Positions 6,481 to 12,946 of a stretch of DNA of 31,162 bases are shown one piece after another. The translations under genes and the position numbers were made by a program. Source of the stretch: a virus. How positions within the stretch are numbered: the stretch's first letter is position 1; every line of letters begins with the position of its first letter. Where the stretch lies: positions 1-31,162 of IMG/VR virus record IMGVR_UViG_3300036985_001466; one strand, given 5' to 3'. Below the pieces are notes generated by a model that saw nothing but the letters and a program-made list of their open reading frames with translations, was not told the DNA's origin and searched no databases.

Positions 6481-7761
6481 TTACTCCTTATCAAAGATTA
6501 CTACCTTACCTACTGGCGGGGTAAAGCCCCTATTAGATGTTACCATCCATAGTGTAGGCATAGCTATATCCCATATAACTTCCTGTTCCAGATAACCGTC
6601 TGTGAACATAATCACCGCTTCAGACTTAACCTTATTGGTAATTATATACTCAGCTACACAACTTGCTATTGTTCCCCCACCCCCTAAAGGTTTCAGGAGC
6701 TTACCTATCCCGTCATAGTTCGGTAAGAATACTTGTTCCCCATGTACTCGCGTATCCCACCACAACACACGCACCTTCTCTGGCGTACACATCGCACACA
6801 CAGATGCCAGTTCCGTAGCAAACTCATTCAACTCAGTCTCGCCAATAGAACCACTTGTGTCGATAGCTATGATAACCTCTCCCATTGTGTCCGTCTCATA
6901 GCTAGGTAGGTACACGTCATTCGATAGTTGACGTTTGTTCAGTTTGCGCCAAGTAAGTTCCTCGTTACCCTTAGTAGAGGCTTGCACAAAATCCCGTAGC
7001 ACATCACGCCAATCTATCTTAGGTTCGAGCATCTCAGTAACAGCCCTCGGAATATTACTACCCAATCTACCCGCTAGTATCCCGCCCTCTCGTATGGCTT
7101 TCTCTACCCCATCGTTAACCTTCTTCAACTCCTCAGGGCTAAGTTTCTCCAACCCCTTGTAGTCATGCTCATCATGCTTAGAAGTATCATACTTCTTGCC
7201 GTTCACTGTAACAGATGTCCTCTTGCCACTCGGTTGCCCATCACCGTCACCGTCACTTGGCGCACTATTTCCCTCTACACCATCAGGTGTATTACTATCT
7301 TCCTCCTCTACTTCATTTTTCTTTAGATAGTCATACACCGCCCTCATTGACCAATTGTTAAACATCTCATCGTGCAACGCCTCGTCAGGTAGCTCTACTA
7401 ACAACTCACCGTTCGATAGTTTATCTTTTATATCAAAGATGATTGCGTTAACAACAAAGTCGGCTGCCATGTTAGCTAGTTTATGATGCTCTTTGAACAT
7501 ACTTAGCCCACGCGGTAGCTGCTTCAGCCCAACGTGTAAGTTCTCGTGCATTATCAACCCACGTATCTTAGAATCTTTCTTGATATCTGCCACGAATTGA
7601 CGGCAATACCTCTTGTTCACCCCATCGGTAGATGCAGTGAAGTCACCATCCTCCACCTCAGTCTTACCTAATAGAAACACCCCGCCCCAAAGGGCGGTAG
7701 CACGATGCTTCATTAGAGTTATATGTCCACGTTTAATACGTGTCTCCTGTGTCTCTTTCAT
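6481..7761 (-). CDS. VWA-like protein with HExxH motif (DUF2201/CobT-like)
   Basis: A 426-residue protein with two domains. The N-terminal one has LIMHENLHVGLKQ (H72, E73, H76), the HExxH zinc-peptidase signature, followed by an AADFVVN helix (99-105), as in the putative metallopeptidase domain DUF2201_N. An acidic Ser/Gly/Asp linker spans about 150-180. The C-terminal VWA-like domain has an intact MIDAS: DTSGS (D301, S303, S305), GGGT (T364) and FTDG (D388). It directly follows a MoxR-like ATPase and a DUF3150-like gene, the usual partners. Such ATPase/VWA pairs remodel or insert metals into target proteins; here the target is unknown. The start is supported by GGAG, 6-nt spacer. Confidence 0.88.
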   Translation of the reverse strand: MKETQETRIKRGHITLMKHRATALWGGVFLLGKTEVEDGDFTASTDGVNKRYCRQFVADIKKDSKIRGLIMHENLHVGLKQLPRGLSMFKEHHKLANMAADFVVNAIIFDIKDKLSNGELLVELPDEALHDEMFNNWSMRAVYDYLKKNEVEEEDSNTPDGVEGNSAPSDGDGDGQPSGKRTSVTVNGKKYDTSKHDEHDYKGLEKLSPEELKKVNDGVEKAIREGGILAGRLGSNIPRAVTEMLEPKIDWRDVLRDFVQASTKGNEELTWRKLNKRQLSNDVYLPSYETDTMGEVIIAIDTSGSIGETELNEFATELASVCAMCTPEKVRVLWWDTRVHGEQVFLPNYDGIGKLLKPLGGGGTIASCVAEYIITNKVKSEAVIMFTDGYLEQEVIWDIAMPTLWMVTSNRGFTPPVGKVVIFDKE

Positions 7762-7785
7762 TTCATTCTCCTGTGTGTAGTTAAA

Positions 7786-8901
7786 TTAAACAGCTACTAA
7801 CTCATGATGGTTCTTTGCCCATTCTTTTATGAGTTCATTTCTACTTGCCATCTTGACCATACGTGCAGTATTCATAGACAACGTAAAGAATATCGCCTGT
7901 ATTTCTTCTGACTCGATACGCCCAACAAACTCCATGAATGAAGATAGATCATCTTGTGTGTCGATAGTATCCACCGCTTGCAGCATCATCATTACCTGTG
8001 CAGCTATCTCCTTCGGTACAGTCACCGTCTTAGGGGACTTGATAACTTCCTTTACATCAATCAATGTACTCTCAATTGATACAAACGTAGCCAGATCCTT
8101 CGCCGCTGATGCCCCAATCGTGCCAGCTAATGCACACTTAACAGAGTTCTCAGACAATGCACTTACATTACGCACGATCACATCGCACTTAGCCAGACTG
8201 CGCGGTGAACAGAACGAAAGCGCCGGTGTCTTAGGGTTAAAGATGTATGGATTATCTTCTTGCCCACCGTCAAGGTAACTTGCTAATGCCCTTGGATACA
8301 TCGTTACCCATGCTCTAATAGGTCTAGCAATATGCTTCTCGGTTGCCCACACTAACCACTGACTAGCCGTAGGTTTAGCCATGTGTAAGATACATACCCG
8401 ATTACCAGCATGGGCTAACAGACTATCACCCACCCCATCGCTTGCGTTATTACTTGTGCCAAAGATGTAAGACCCAATAGGTAGCGGCACATCCCCGACC
8501 ATACGTTCCAATACCAAGCGGGTGAATACAACCTGCATCAACTTGTTAGACTTCATGTACTCATCAAGTAGAATTACCTTAGGCCGCTTATCTAGTATGT
8601 TGAACAACCCCGCAACGTAATACTCCAATGACTTGGTAGCGTGTACTGGAATGGTCATACCTATGTCGGACATATCCTTAACGGGGCAGTCTACATATAT
8701 ATAATCGTACTTGTCATCAGGGAAGTAATCCCCGGGCTTTCTCCACTGATCCCCGTTATCTAATGCTATTGCAGCTAACAGTGAAGTCTTACCACATCCC
8801 GGCTCGCTCAGTATGATCGGTGTTATCTCCTCACCAATGATCGGAATCATCTTACGCAGTTCATTGATTGATACGGTATCTCTAAAATTAATCTTACTCA
8901 T
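7786..8901 (-). CDS. MoxR/CobS-like AAA+ ATPase
   Basis: A 371-residue ATPase. Walker A is EPGCGKTS (33-40) and Walker B is KVILLDEYMKS (D113, E114). Sensor 1 lies in FGTSNNASDG (N151/N152), and a possible arginine finger is R168 in HAGNRVC. The C-terminal half is helical. This architecture is that of MoxR/CobS ATPases, which act as hexameric rings together with VWA proteins. Its direct neighbours are a DUF3150-like and a VWA/HExxH protein. Phage homologues are often labelled CobS, but nothing here indicates cobalamin synthesis. GGAGAAACAA precedes the ATG. Confidence 0.92.
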   Translation of the reverse strand: MSKINFRDTVSINELRKMIPIIGEEITPIILSEPGCGKTSLLAAIALDNGDQWRKPGDYFPDDKYDYIYVDCPVKDMSDIGMTIPVHATKSLEYYVAGLFNILDKRPKVILLDEYMKSNKLMQVVFTRLVLERMVGDVPLPIGSYIFGTSNNASDGVGDSLLAHAGNRVCILHMAKPTASQWLVWATEKHIARPIRAWVTMYPRALASYLDGGQEDNPYIFNPKTPALSFCSPRSLAKCDVIVRNVSALSENSVKCALAGTIGASAAKDLATFVSIESTLIDVKEVIKSPKTVTVPKEIAAQVMMMLQAVDTIDTQDDLSSFMEFVGRIESEEIQAIFFTLSMNTARMVKMASRNELIKEWAKNHHELVAV

Positions 8902-8927
8902 TTGTTTCTCCTTAGGTTAATGTTGAA

Positions 8928-9854
8928 TTAAACGCACTTGAAGCTACTAAACTTAGACAAGATGTTATCTATGTCACTCTTTACTGACTCACGCACTGAA
9001 TCAGACTCCCTTATGTCACTTGCCGTTACACCATTGAGTGTAATCTCCAACGCTGCTCTTGCTTCTTCTAACTCATTACTACCTGACACATTGAACCCCT
9101 TGAACGTCTCGCACATCTCTTTAGCACGTTGAATCGTGGTGTCATATATCTTGCGCTTCTTGGTCTTGGGATCGCCATGCTTATCCACACCCGTATCATC
9201 CAGCCCACAACAAAAGGATATAGACTCCATAACATCTGTGAATCTATCTGCTTGCTCGGACATTAATGTGTTAACTATGGTTGCGGCTTGGTTGCTGTAT
9301 GTATTAAACAAGTCATCAGCCAAGTCTTGGGCTATCCCACATCGGAAGTCGTACATCGGCACATCGGCTAAGAATAAACTTATCGCAAATTTTGATTGCA
9401 CTACGTTAACGTCAGGATAGTCATTCCTATCAAACATATCACCCTGCTTGAACGCCATGTCTGACACGATACTGCTATAGTCCTTGCAGAATTTATCCAA
9501 TAGATCATGGAACGCGGCTTCATGGGCACGATACTCCACCATAAACGTAGGTATATCTGTAGATGGTAGAAGGTCTTGGCTGTGACTCCAAGGATATGTT
9601 CTACGCTTCATCCAGTTATATACTGTTTGGCGATAGTTAACTACGGCTTTGTGCTTCGGATTGTCAGCTAAGATGTTCTTAACAAACCGACCGCTGTTCT
9701 TATCGGCTTTCTTGGCTGATGTTACTTCATCGCTGATGCTACGGTCTTGCTTGGTTGCCGACCATACTTTCACATCTACGGCTACTAGGACTGCGCTTGA
9801 TGCCAGTGACACAAGATGCTTGGGCTTCTGTAATACTAAATTAACTGAGTTCAT
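8928..9854 (-). CDS. DUF3150-like protein, partner of the ATPase/VWA pair
   Basis: 308 residues, first gene of the P1 transcript (GGAG, 7-nt spacer). The N-terminal part, DVKVWSATKQDRSISDEV followed by a Lys/Asn-rich segment, is typical of DUF3150. The rest is mainly helical with charged surfaces and no enzyme motif. DUF3150 proteins lie beside MoxR-like ATPases and VWA/metallopeptidase-like proteins in bacteria and phages, and this gene order is the main support. It may be the substrate adaptor or regulator of the complex; that is inference. Confidence 0.8.
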   Translation of the reverse strand: MNSVNLVLQKPKHLVSLASSAVLVAVDVKVWSATKQDRSISDEVTSAKKADKNSGRFVKNILADNPKHKAVVNYRQTVYNWMKRRTYPWSHSQDLLPSTDIPTFMVEYRAHEAAFHDLLDKFCKDYSSIVSDMAFKQGDMFDRNDYPDVNVVQSKFAISLFLADVPMYDFRCGIAQDLADDLFNTYSNQAATIVNTLMSEQADRFTDVMESISFCCGLDDTGVDKHGDPKTKKRKIYDTTIQRAKEMCETFKGFNVSGSNELEEARAALEITLNGVTASDIRESDSVRESVKSDIDNILSKFSSFKCV

Positions 9855-9908
9855 CGTAATACTCCTATGACTTTATGAATTAACTAAATGTATTTCACTA
9901 TTTATAAC

Positions 9909-9924
9909 TACATCTACTGATATA
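9909..9924. promoter_or_regulatory. palindromic element, copy H, in the P1 leader
   Basis: TACATC-TACT-GATATA on the plus strand, followed by ACACTACTTA. It lies in the 5' leader between P1 and the DUF3150-like gene. The arms pair in minus-strand RNA with one U-G pair. Confidence 0.42.
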
Positions 9925-9989
9925 ACACTACTTAACTACTGCCGGTACTTCGTACGTATCTTCTATACAGATCCCTCACTTACAAGTAC

Positions 9990-10018
9990 ATTATAACATA
10001 ACTTTACATATAGATCAA
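9990..10018 (-). promoter_or_regulatory. P1, sigma70-like leftward promoter
   Basis: On the minus strand, TTGATC (10018-10013) and TATAAT (9995-9990) are separated by exactly 17 bases. The block from about 9970 to 10040 is a near copy of the P2 region. It includes AAAAAGTT-R-CC upstream of the -35 and GTACTTGTA-R-GTGAGGGAT downstream of the -10. It should drive the DUF3150-like gene and the genes behind it, with a leader of about 130 bases. Confidence 0.82.
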
Positions 10019-10044
10019 TACTTCTAGGCAACTTTTTTATACGT

Positions 10045-10081
10045 CCACTGATAAGTTATTAACTCACCACTGATAAGTTAT
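10045..10081. repeat. 15-bp direct repeat pair
   Basis: CCACTGATAAGTTAT occurs at 10045-10059 and 10067-10081, a 22-bp period of about two helical turns. It lies just upstream of P1 and its second copy overlaps the end of the 67-aa gene. Helical phasing next to a promoter suggests a regulator binding site; this is inferred. Confidence 0.6.
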
Positions 10082-10281
10082 CGCCTTAGATGCCACCGTT
10101 CCTTAGCTACTGCTAGTTGAAACTCTGACCATAGTTCCTTATCCACCATTATCAAGGCGGCGTGTGCATAGGTAGTCTCTTCTTCAGCATCGCATAGTAG
10201 GTTATAGGCAAGAGACTTTATATCATCAACTGCACGTTCCTCTAGCATATCTATTGTTACCTTATCGAATTCATCTTTCAT
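10078..10281 (-). CDS. hypothetical protein, 67 aa
   Basis: A small acidic, helical protein (start MKDEFDKVTIDMLEERAVDD) coupled by ATGA to the HTH gene upstream, with GGAG seven bases before the ATG. No motif is recognised. It is the last gene before P1. Confidence 0.75.
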   Translation of the reverse strand: MKDEFDKVTIDMLEERAVDDIKSLAYNLLCDAEEETTYAHAALIMVDKELWSEFQLAVAKERWHLRR

Positions 10282-10778
10282 GTTGTTTCTCCTCGTAGGT
10301 TATTAATATGCTTAATGATGCGTGACACGGTGTTATGGTGTATGTCTAGCATTGTGCCTATCCTTGTTGGGGGATACTTACCCATCAACTCCTCTACCTC
10401 TGCCACCCGCAGTAGCGTAGCCTTGCCTAACCCTTGTCGCATAGAAGTATATTTACGGTCAACCTTTGGTCTAGTGGTTAGTCCTGCGTCTGCTCTGTAC
10501 TTATCTATCATTGCAGCAACATAATTCCTATTCATCTTAGGCTCACTAGAACTAGCTATCTCCTTTATAGTTATACCTCTATCAAACATATCATTGCATT
10601 GCGCCGGACTGAATGAATACTTCCTCGGCCTACCCTCTCGGTCAGCCTCCTCCTCGTCAGCCTTCTTCACGATTCGGTGTACATGGCTAGGTGTATCCTT
10701 ATGTAGCCCGTTCAATACTGTGATAACTGCTTGCTGCACCTCCTTGTAAAAACATAGCATTAACTTCATGTTATTCAT
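10278..10778 (-). CDS. DNA-binding protein with two helix-turn-helix segments
   Basis: 166 residues from the ATG at 10778; AGGAGG is four bases upstream, while the in-frame GTG at 10781 is too close to it. One HTH-like segment is at about 57-93, FSPAQCNDMFDRGITIKEIA and following. A second at about 124-158 contains TRIGTMLDIHHNTVSRIIKH, a resolvase/Mor-like HTH. Linkers are basic (REGRPRKY, RPKVDRKY). No catalytic domain is present, so it is a likely transcription regulator or origin-binding protein of the early arm. It is encoded downstream of P2, close to the repeated palindromes and the iteron region, which are possible targets. Confidence 0.78.
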   Translation of the reverse strand: MNNMKLMLCFYKEVQQAVITVLNGLHKDTPSHVHRIVKKADEEEADREGRPRKYSFSPAQCNDMFDRGITIKEIASSSEPKMNRNYVAAMIDKYRADAGLTTRPKVDRKYTSMRQGLGKATLLRVAEVEELMGKYPPTRIGTMLDIHHNTVSRIIKHINNLRGETT

Positions 10779-10938
10779 CACGCCTCCTTATGAAATAAAA
10801 TTCTTCTTCCTCATAGATACCTCTAGCTAGGGCTTCTTCATGTAACTCCTTCAAAGAGTATTCCTCCCATGCTAACTTATCGTACTTGGTTAAAGCCCTG
10901 ACTAACTCCTTCTTACTTCGTTTCTTCTTGTCCGGCAT
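10771..10938 (-). CDS. hypothetical protein, 55 aa
   Basis: A very charged small protein (start MPDKKKRSKKELVRALTKYD; glutamate-rich end), overlapping its upstream neighbour by 26 bases and the HTH gene by 8. GGAGG lies about five bases before its ATG, within the upstream gene. It is predicted wholly helical. Function unknown. Confidence 0.68.
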   Translation of the reverse strand: MPDKKKRSKKELVRALTKYDKLAWEEYSLKELHEEALARGIYEEEEFYFIRRRDE

Positions 10939-11068
10939 ATTGCGCCTCCCATATATCTCGTTCCTTCTTACGTTCTTCCTCCCATTGCTGTGCTAATTGA
11001 TCCTTCATCCATTGTTCATCGGTCATCTCCCGTTCAATTGAATCCATGAACCACTCATCTGATTTCAT
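10913..11068 (-). CDS. hypothetical protein, 51 aa
   Basis: The ATG at 11068 (MKSDEWFMDSIEREMTDEQW) has GGAG seven bases before it; the frame is open further upstream, but the preceding ATG lacks such a site. The protein is strongly acidic and helical with a charged repeat-like middle (QQWEEERKKERDIWEAQ). It overlaps its upstream neighbour by 14 bases. Unknown function. Confidence 0.68.
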   Translation of the reverse strand: MKSDEWFMDSIEREMTDEQWMKDQLAQQWEEERKKERDIWEAQYAGQEETK

Positions 11069-11219
11069 TTTGTATCTCCATGTCGTAAGCATCCAACGCA
11101 GCATAAGCTGCTATCCACACAAGTCGAGCAGCCGCCCAATCGCACACATCACCATCAACAGCACCCCAAGCATCCATCGCCGCACGTTGCGCCTTCACCA
11201 GCTCTTCTCTTGTCTTCAT
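11055..11219 (-). CDS. hypothetical protein, 54 aa, first gene after P2
   Basis: The ATG at 11219 follows GGAGAACAAA. The protein is an alanine- and tryptophan-rich helix (RLVWIAAYAALDAYDMEI) with an acidic end. It could associate with membranes weakly, but no clear span exists. It begins a run of overlapping small genes leading to the HTH protein. Host-takeover proteins are often found at this position in phages, but that role is not shown here. Confidence 0.68.
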   Translation of the reverse strand: MKTREELVKAQRAAMDAWGAVDGDVCDWAAARLVWIAAYAALDAYDMEIQNEIR

Positions 11220-11243
11220 TTTGTTCTCCTAGTAGTTAATGAT

Positions 11244-11259
11244 TACATCTCTTGGTGTA
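11244..11259. promoter_or_regulatory. palindromic element, copy D, in the P2 leader
   Basis: TACATC-TCTT-GGTGTA is followed by ACGCTATATA, the most typical flank. It sits between P2 and the first start codon, at the same relative place as copy H after P1. Confidence 0.52.
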
Positions 11260-11306
11260 ACGCTATATAACGCTGTGCTTCGTATTCATCCCTCACCTAC
11301 AAGTAC

Positions 11307-11335
11307 ATTATACCATAACTTTACATATAAAGCAA
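11307..11335 (-). promoter_or_regulatory. P2, sigma70-like leftward promoter
   Basis: On the minus strand, TTGCTT (11335-11330) and TATAAT (11312-11307) have a 17-base spacer. The -10 is preceded by TATGG, giving an extended TG-like context. The surrounding 70 bp closely match P1. It reads away from the iteron region into the small-gene cluster. Confidence 0.84.
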
Positions 11336-11520
11336 TCGGAATGGGTAACTTTTTCTTGTAGAGTTCTTGTTCCGTTTGTTCCATTCTTGTTCCATTTTGG
11401 GTTTTATAGCTAGACCTACTATCCACGCCGTTTGCGGGAATTCTTGTTCCGTTTGTTCCATTTTGACAACTTTACGAATAGCAACAAAAAAGAGTGATTT
11501 AGAAAAACTATGTTGTTGTT

Positions 11521-11561
11521 TTATATAGTATTATTATTATTATTATTATAAATATATATAT
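11521..11561. repeat. (ATT)n and AT tract, probable unwinding element
   Basis: Six or more tandem ATT/TTA units are followed by an ATATATAT run. It borders directly on iterons at 11563 and 11572. This pure A/T stretch is the easiest place in the window to melt. Confidence 0.7.
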
Positions 11562-11562
11562 T

Positions 11563-11724
11563 TGTTCCATTTGTTCCACTGTTTTTTAGAGGATACGTCC
11601 CCCTTTTGAGTGATGCTGTATAAAACGCGGTTTTAGATTTTGCACTTGCTGCCTCCGAGTGAACGACCGAGTTATTATTTTATTTTCCCCGACCTATCTA
11701 AAAAACAGTGGAACAAATGGAACA
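11563..11724. repeat. perfect 28-bp inverted repeat around a 106-bp core
   Basis: The left arm 11563-11590 and the right arm 11697-11724 are exact reverse complements. Each contains two TGTTCC iterons followed by an ACTGTTTTTTAGA sequence. The enclosed core (11591-11696) contains no gene. The dyad could form a cruciform or present four initiator sites symmetrically. Confidence 0.88.
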
Positions 11725-11817
11725 GATGGAACAAACCGCATGGATAGGGCGTTCCAGCCTCGTTTTTTGTTCCATTTACTTTTTCTTGTTCCATTTCATA
11801 TTGGAACAAAACCGCAT

Positions 11818-11833
11818 TACACCTCATGATGTA
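11818..11833. promoter_or_regulatory. palindromic element, copy E, at the origin edge
   Basis: TACACC-TCAT-GATGTA with outer A/T extends to TTACACC and GATGTAA; the flank is ACGCTAAATAGCG. It lies ten bases after the iteron at 11803. No promoter is recognised beside this copy. Confidence 0.55.
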
Positions 11834-11992
11834 ACGCTAAATAGCGAAAAGCACATCAAAAAGATAGATTTATAACATCATAAAATGAAGTTTGTGGAGA
11901 TGTTCCGGATGTTCCGCTTTCTATCTTTTTAGCGTGGATTTATAATGTTATAAACTGATGGCTGAATTTGCTCGGTATGCGCGCGACATTGT

Positions 11993-12052
11993 GTAACTGG
12001 CATCACCGACCCGCTGCGCTATCTACGCTCTCGACACCAAGTAACTGGCATC
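11993..12052. repeat. GTAACTGGCATC flank repeat, two copies, related third copy at 12897
   Basis: GTAACTGGCATC occurs at 11993-12004 and 12041-12052, and GTAACTGGTATC at 12897-12908. The copies at 12041 and 12897 each precede an A-run and a terminator hairpin, so the 3' flanks of the two leftward units share ancestry. Confidence 0.55.
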
Positions 12053-12060
12053 GCGAGGCC

Positions 12061-12093
12061 AAAAAAAGGGCGATCGGCTTTCGCCGATCACCC
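12061..12093 (-). terminator. rho-independent terminator of the 204-aa gene
   Basis: On the minus strand an 11-bp stem with one mismatch (GGGTGATCGGC with GCCGATCGCCC) is closed by a GAAA tetraloop and followed by seven T. It lies 12 bases after the stop of the 204-aa gene. This is one of the clearest terminators in the window. Confidence 0.93.
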
Positions 12094-12105
12094 AGTCACG
12101 CTATG

Positions 12106-12720
12106 TTACTTATTCCATTCCATCATTCGTTTCGCTGCGATTTCAAACTTGATGAGATCAGCAGTGGGGTCACCCCTTGTATTGGCAGTCTTACATTTTA
12201 CTCTGAGATCATCTATAACCTTTTTAACTCGATCAGCAAATTCTGCTGTTAGACCGCGTTGACGTTGTGCTGCTGGTACTAATGCTACAATTGCAGCTTT
12301 CAATGCGATCCGTTTATTGCCTACATAATTGCTGATCTTGTCACGATAACTCTTTATTAATGTTTTATACTGTGGCGAATGGGTTTCGCCGAGTTTACCG
12401 TACTCATGAGTCGAGTAGTTCATTGCTAATTCCGCACCAACTAAGACATTTTCAATACCTGTAGGGCATGAGTCTGCTGGTAGATAGTTACCGTCTACCA
12501 CGCAATACTTAACAGCAGGATGAGTTTTATAATAATGAGTCTGAAATCCTACCGTTAACTCTGCACGTTCCTCTGAGCTAATACCATCTTTTTCCAGATA
12601 TGTTGGAATCCGCTCAAGTATATAGCGGGCAGGTACTAATTTGCTGTCGTCTTCTTGTGCGAAGATTGAACCAGCTTGCAACAGACTTTTGAATTCTATT
12701 TCTTTGGTATTGGTTTTCAT
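12106..12720 (-). CDS. hypothetical protein, 204 aa
   Basis: The start is supported by AAGGA, 6-nt spacer, ATG at 12720. The protein is soluble and helical. Notable parts are RYILERIPTYLEKDGISSEE (32-51), a cysteine-containing turn (KYCVVDGNYLPADSCPTG) and a basic helical end (DRVKKVIDDLRVKCKTAN). No domain is recognised. It has its own promoter P3 and terminator, so it is an independent one-gene unit beside the putative origin. A replication or regulatory role is possible by position only. Confidence 0.8.
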   Translation of the reverse strand: MKTNTKEIEFKSLLQAGSIFAQEDDSKLVPARYILERIPTYLEKDGISSEERAELTVGFQTHYYKTHPAVKYCVVDGNYLPADSCPTGIENVLVGAELAMNYSTHEYGKLGETHSPQYKTLIKSYRDKISNYVGNKRIALKAAIVALVPAAQRQRGLTAEFADRVKKVIDDLRVKCKTANTRGDPTADLIKFEIAAKRMMEWNK

Positions 12721-12775
12721 TTTGTATCCTTATTAAATTATGTCTCAATCAGTCGCTGCTGTTTTGACAGTTCTA

Positions 12776-12804
12776 GTTATACTTGATGCTCATCGCTATG
12801 TAAA
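12776..12804 (-). promoter_or_regulatory. P3, promoter of the 204-aa gene
   Basis: On the minus strand, TTTACA (12804-12799) and TATAAC (12781-12776) are separated by 17 bases. The leader after it is shared with P4. Confidence 0.78.
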
Positions 12805-12806
12805 GT

Positions 12807-12822
12807 TACATGACAAGATATA
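12807..12822. promoter_or_regulatory. palindromic element, copy F, upstream of P3
   Basis: TACATG-ACAA-GATATA with the typical flank ACGCTATACAGCG, three bases upstream of the P3 -35. The arms are less symmetrical than in other copies. Its location upstream of, rather than behind, the promoter would fit activation or a shared regulatory site. Confidence 0.45.
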
Positions 12823-12914
12823 ACGCTATACAGCGGGAAGCCTAGACTATAGGCACATTCTCGGCGCGCTCGCTCTCAGTACCACCGCGACGATTAGTAA
12901 CTGGTATCAAAGGC

Positions 12915-12941
12915 TAAAAGAAAGGGGAGCCGAAGCTCCCC
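12915..12941 (-). terminator. rho-independent terminator of the 68-aa gene
   Basis: On the minus strand, GGGGAGC-TTCG-GCTCCCC forms a 7-bp stem with a UUCG tetraloop, followed by TTTCTTTT. It starts five bases after the stop of the 68-aa gene and separates the two small units. Confidence 0.92.
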
Positions 12942-12946
12942 ATCCC

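Larger units (their letters stand above)
11364..11915. repeat. TGTTCC iterons, 15 copies in both orientations
   Basis: Forward copies start at 11368, 11377, 11388, 11445, 11454, 11563, 11572, 11768, 11787, 11901 and 11910. Complement copies (GGAACA) start at 11710, 11719, 11728 and 11803. Many are 9 bases apart, giving TGTTCC-N3-TGTTCC units. The 22-bp unit TTCTTGTTCCGTTTGTTCCA plus TT is exactly repeated at 11364 and 11441. Confidence 0.85.
11336..12060. other. gene-free segment with candidate replication origin
   Basis: About 720 bases without a convincing gene. The segment 11364-11915 holds fifteen copies of TGTTCC or its complement, an (ATT)n/AT-rich tract at about 11521-11561 and a 28-bp inverted repeat. 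Iterons next to an unwinding-prone tract, between an early operon and small auxiliary genes, are the layout of theta-type origins. No initiator gene is recognised in the window; the HTH protein or the 204-aa protein could bind here. Related GGAACA-type repeats are known near primase-helicase genes of some phages and satellites, so the initiator may lie outside. Confidence 0.62.
12721..12860. repeat. duplicated promoter and leader block, copy 1
   Basis: This leader and the one at about 13516-13650 share long stretches: TCCTTATT, CAGTCGCTGCTG, GACAGTTCTAGTT, ATGTAAAGTT and, further upstream, AGCGG-R-AAGCCT. The two units therefore arose by duplication of a regulatory cassette while their coding parts differ. 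Confidence 0.7.

Noticed and set aside
7786-8901. Cobalamin (CobS) function of the ATPase
   Set aside because: The ATPase is of the MoxR/CobS class, but no cobalt chelatase subunit or corrin pathway gene is near, and its partners are DUF3150-like and HExxH-VWA proteins.
11364-11915. CRISPR-like array
   Set aside because: Repeats are hexamers in both orientations at 9-11 bp steps, without uniform spacers or long direct repeats; iterons explain them.
11968-12252. 94-codon plus-strand frame over the terminator and the 204-aa gene end
   Set aside because: It runs through a clear terminator hairpin and against a well-supported gene; no ribosome site.
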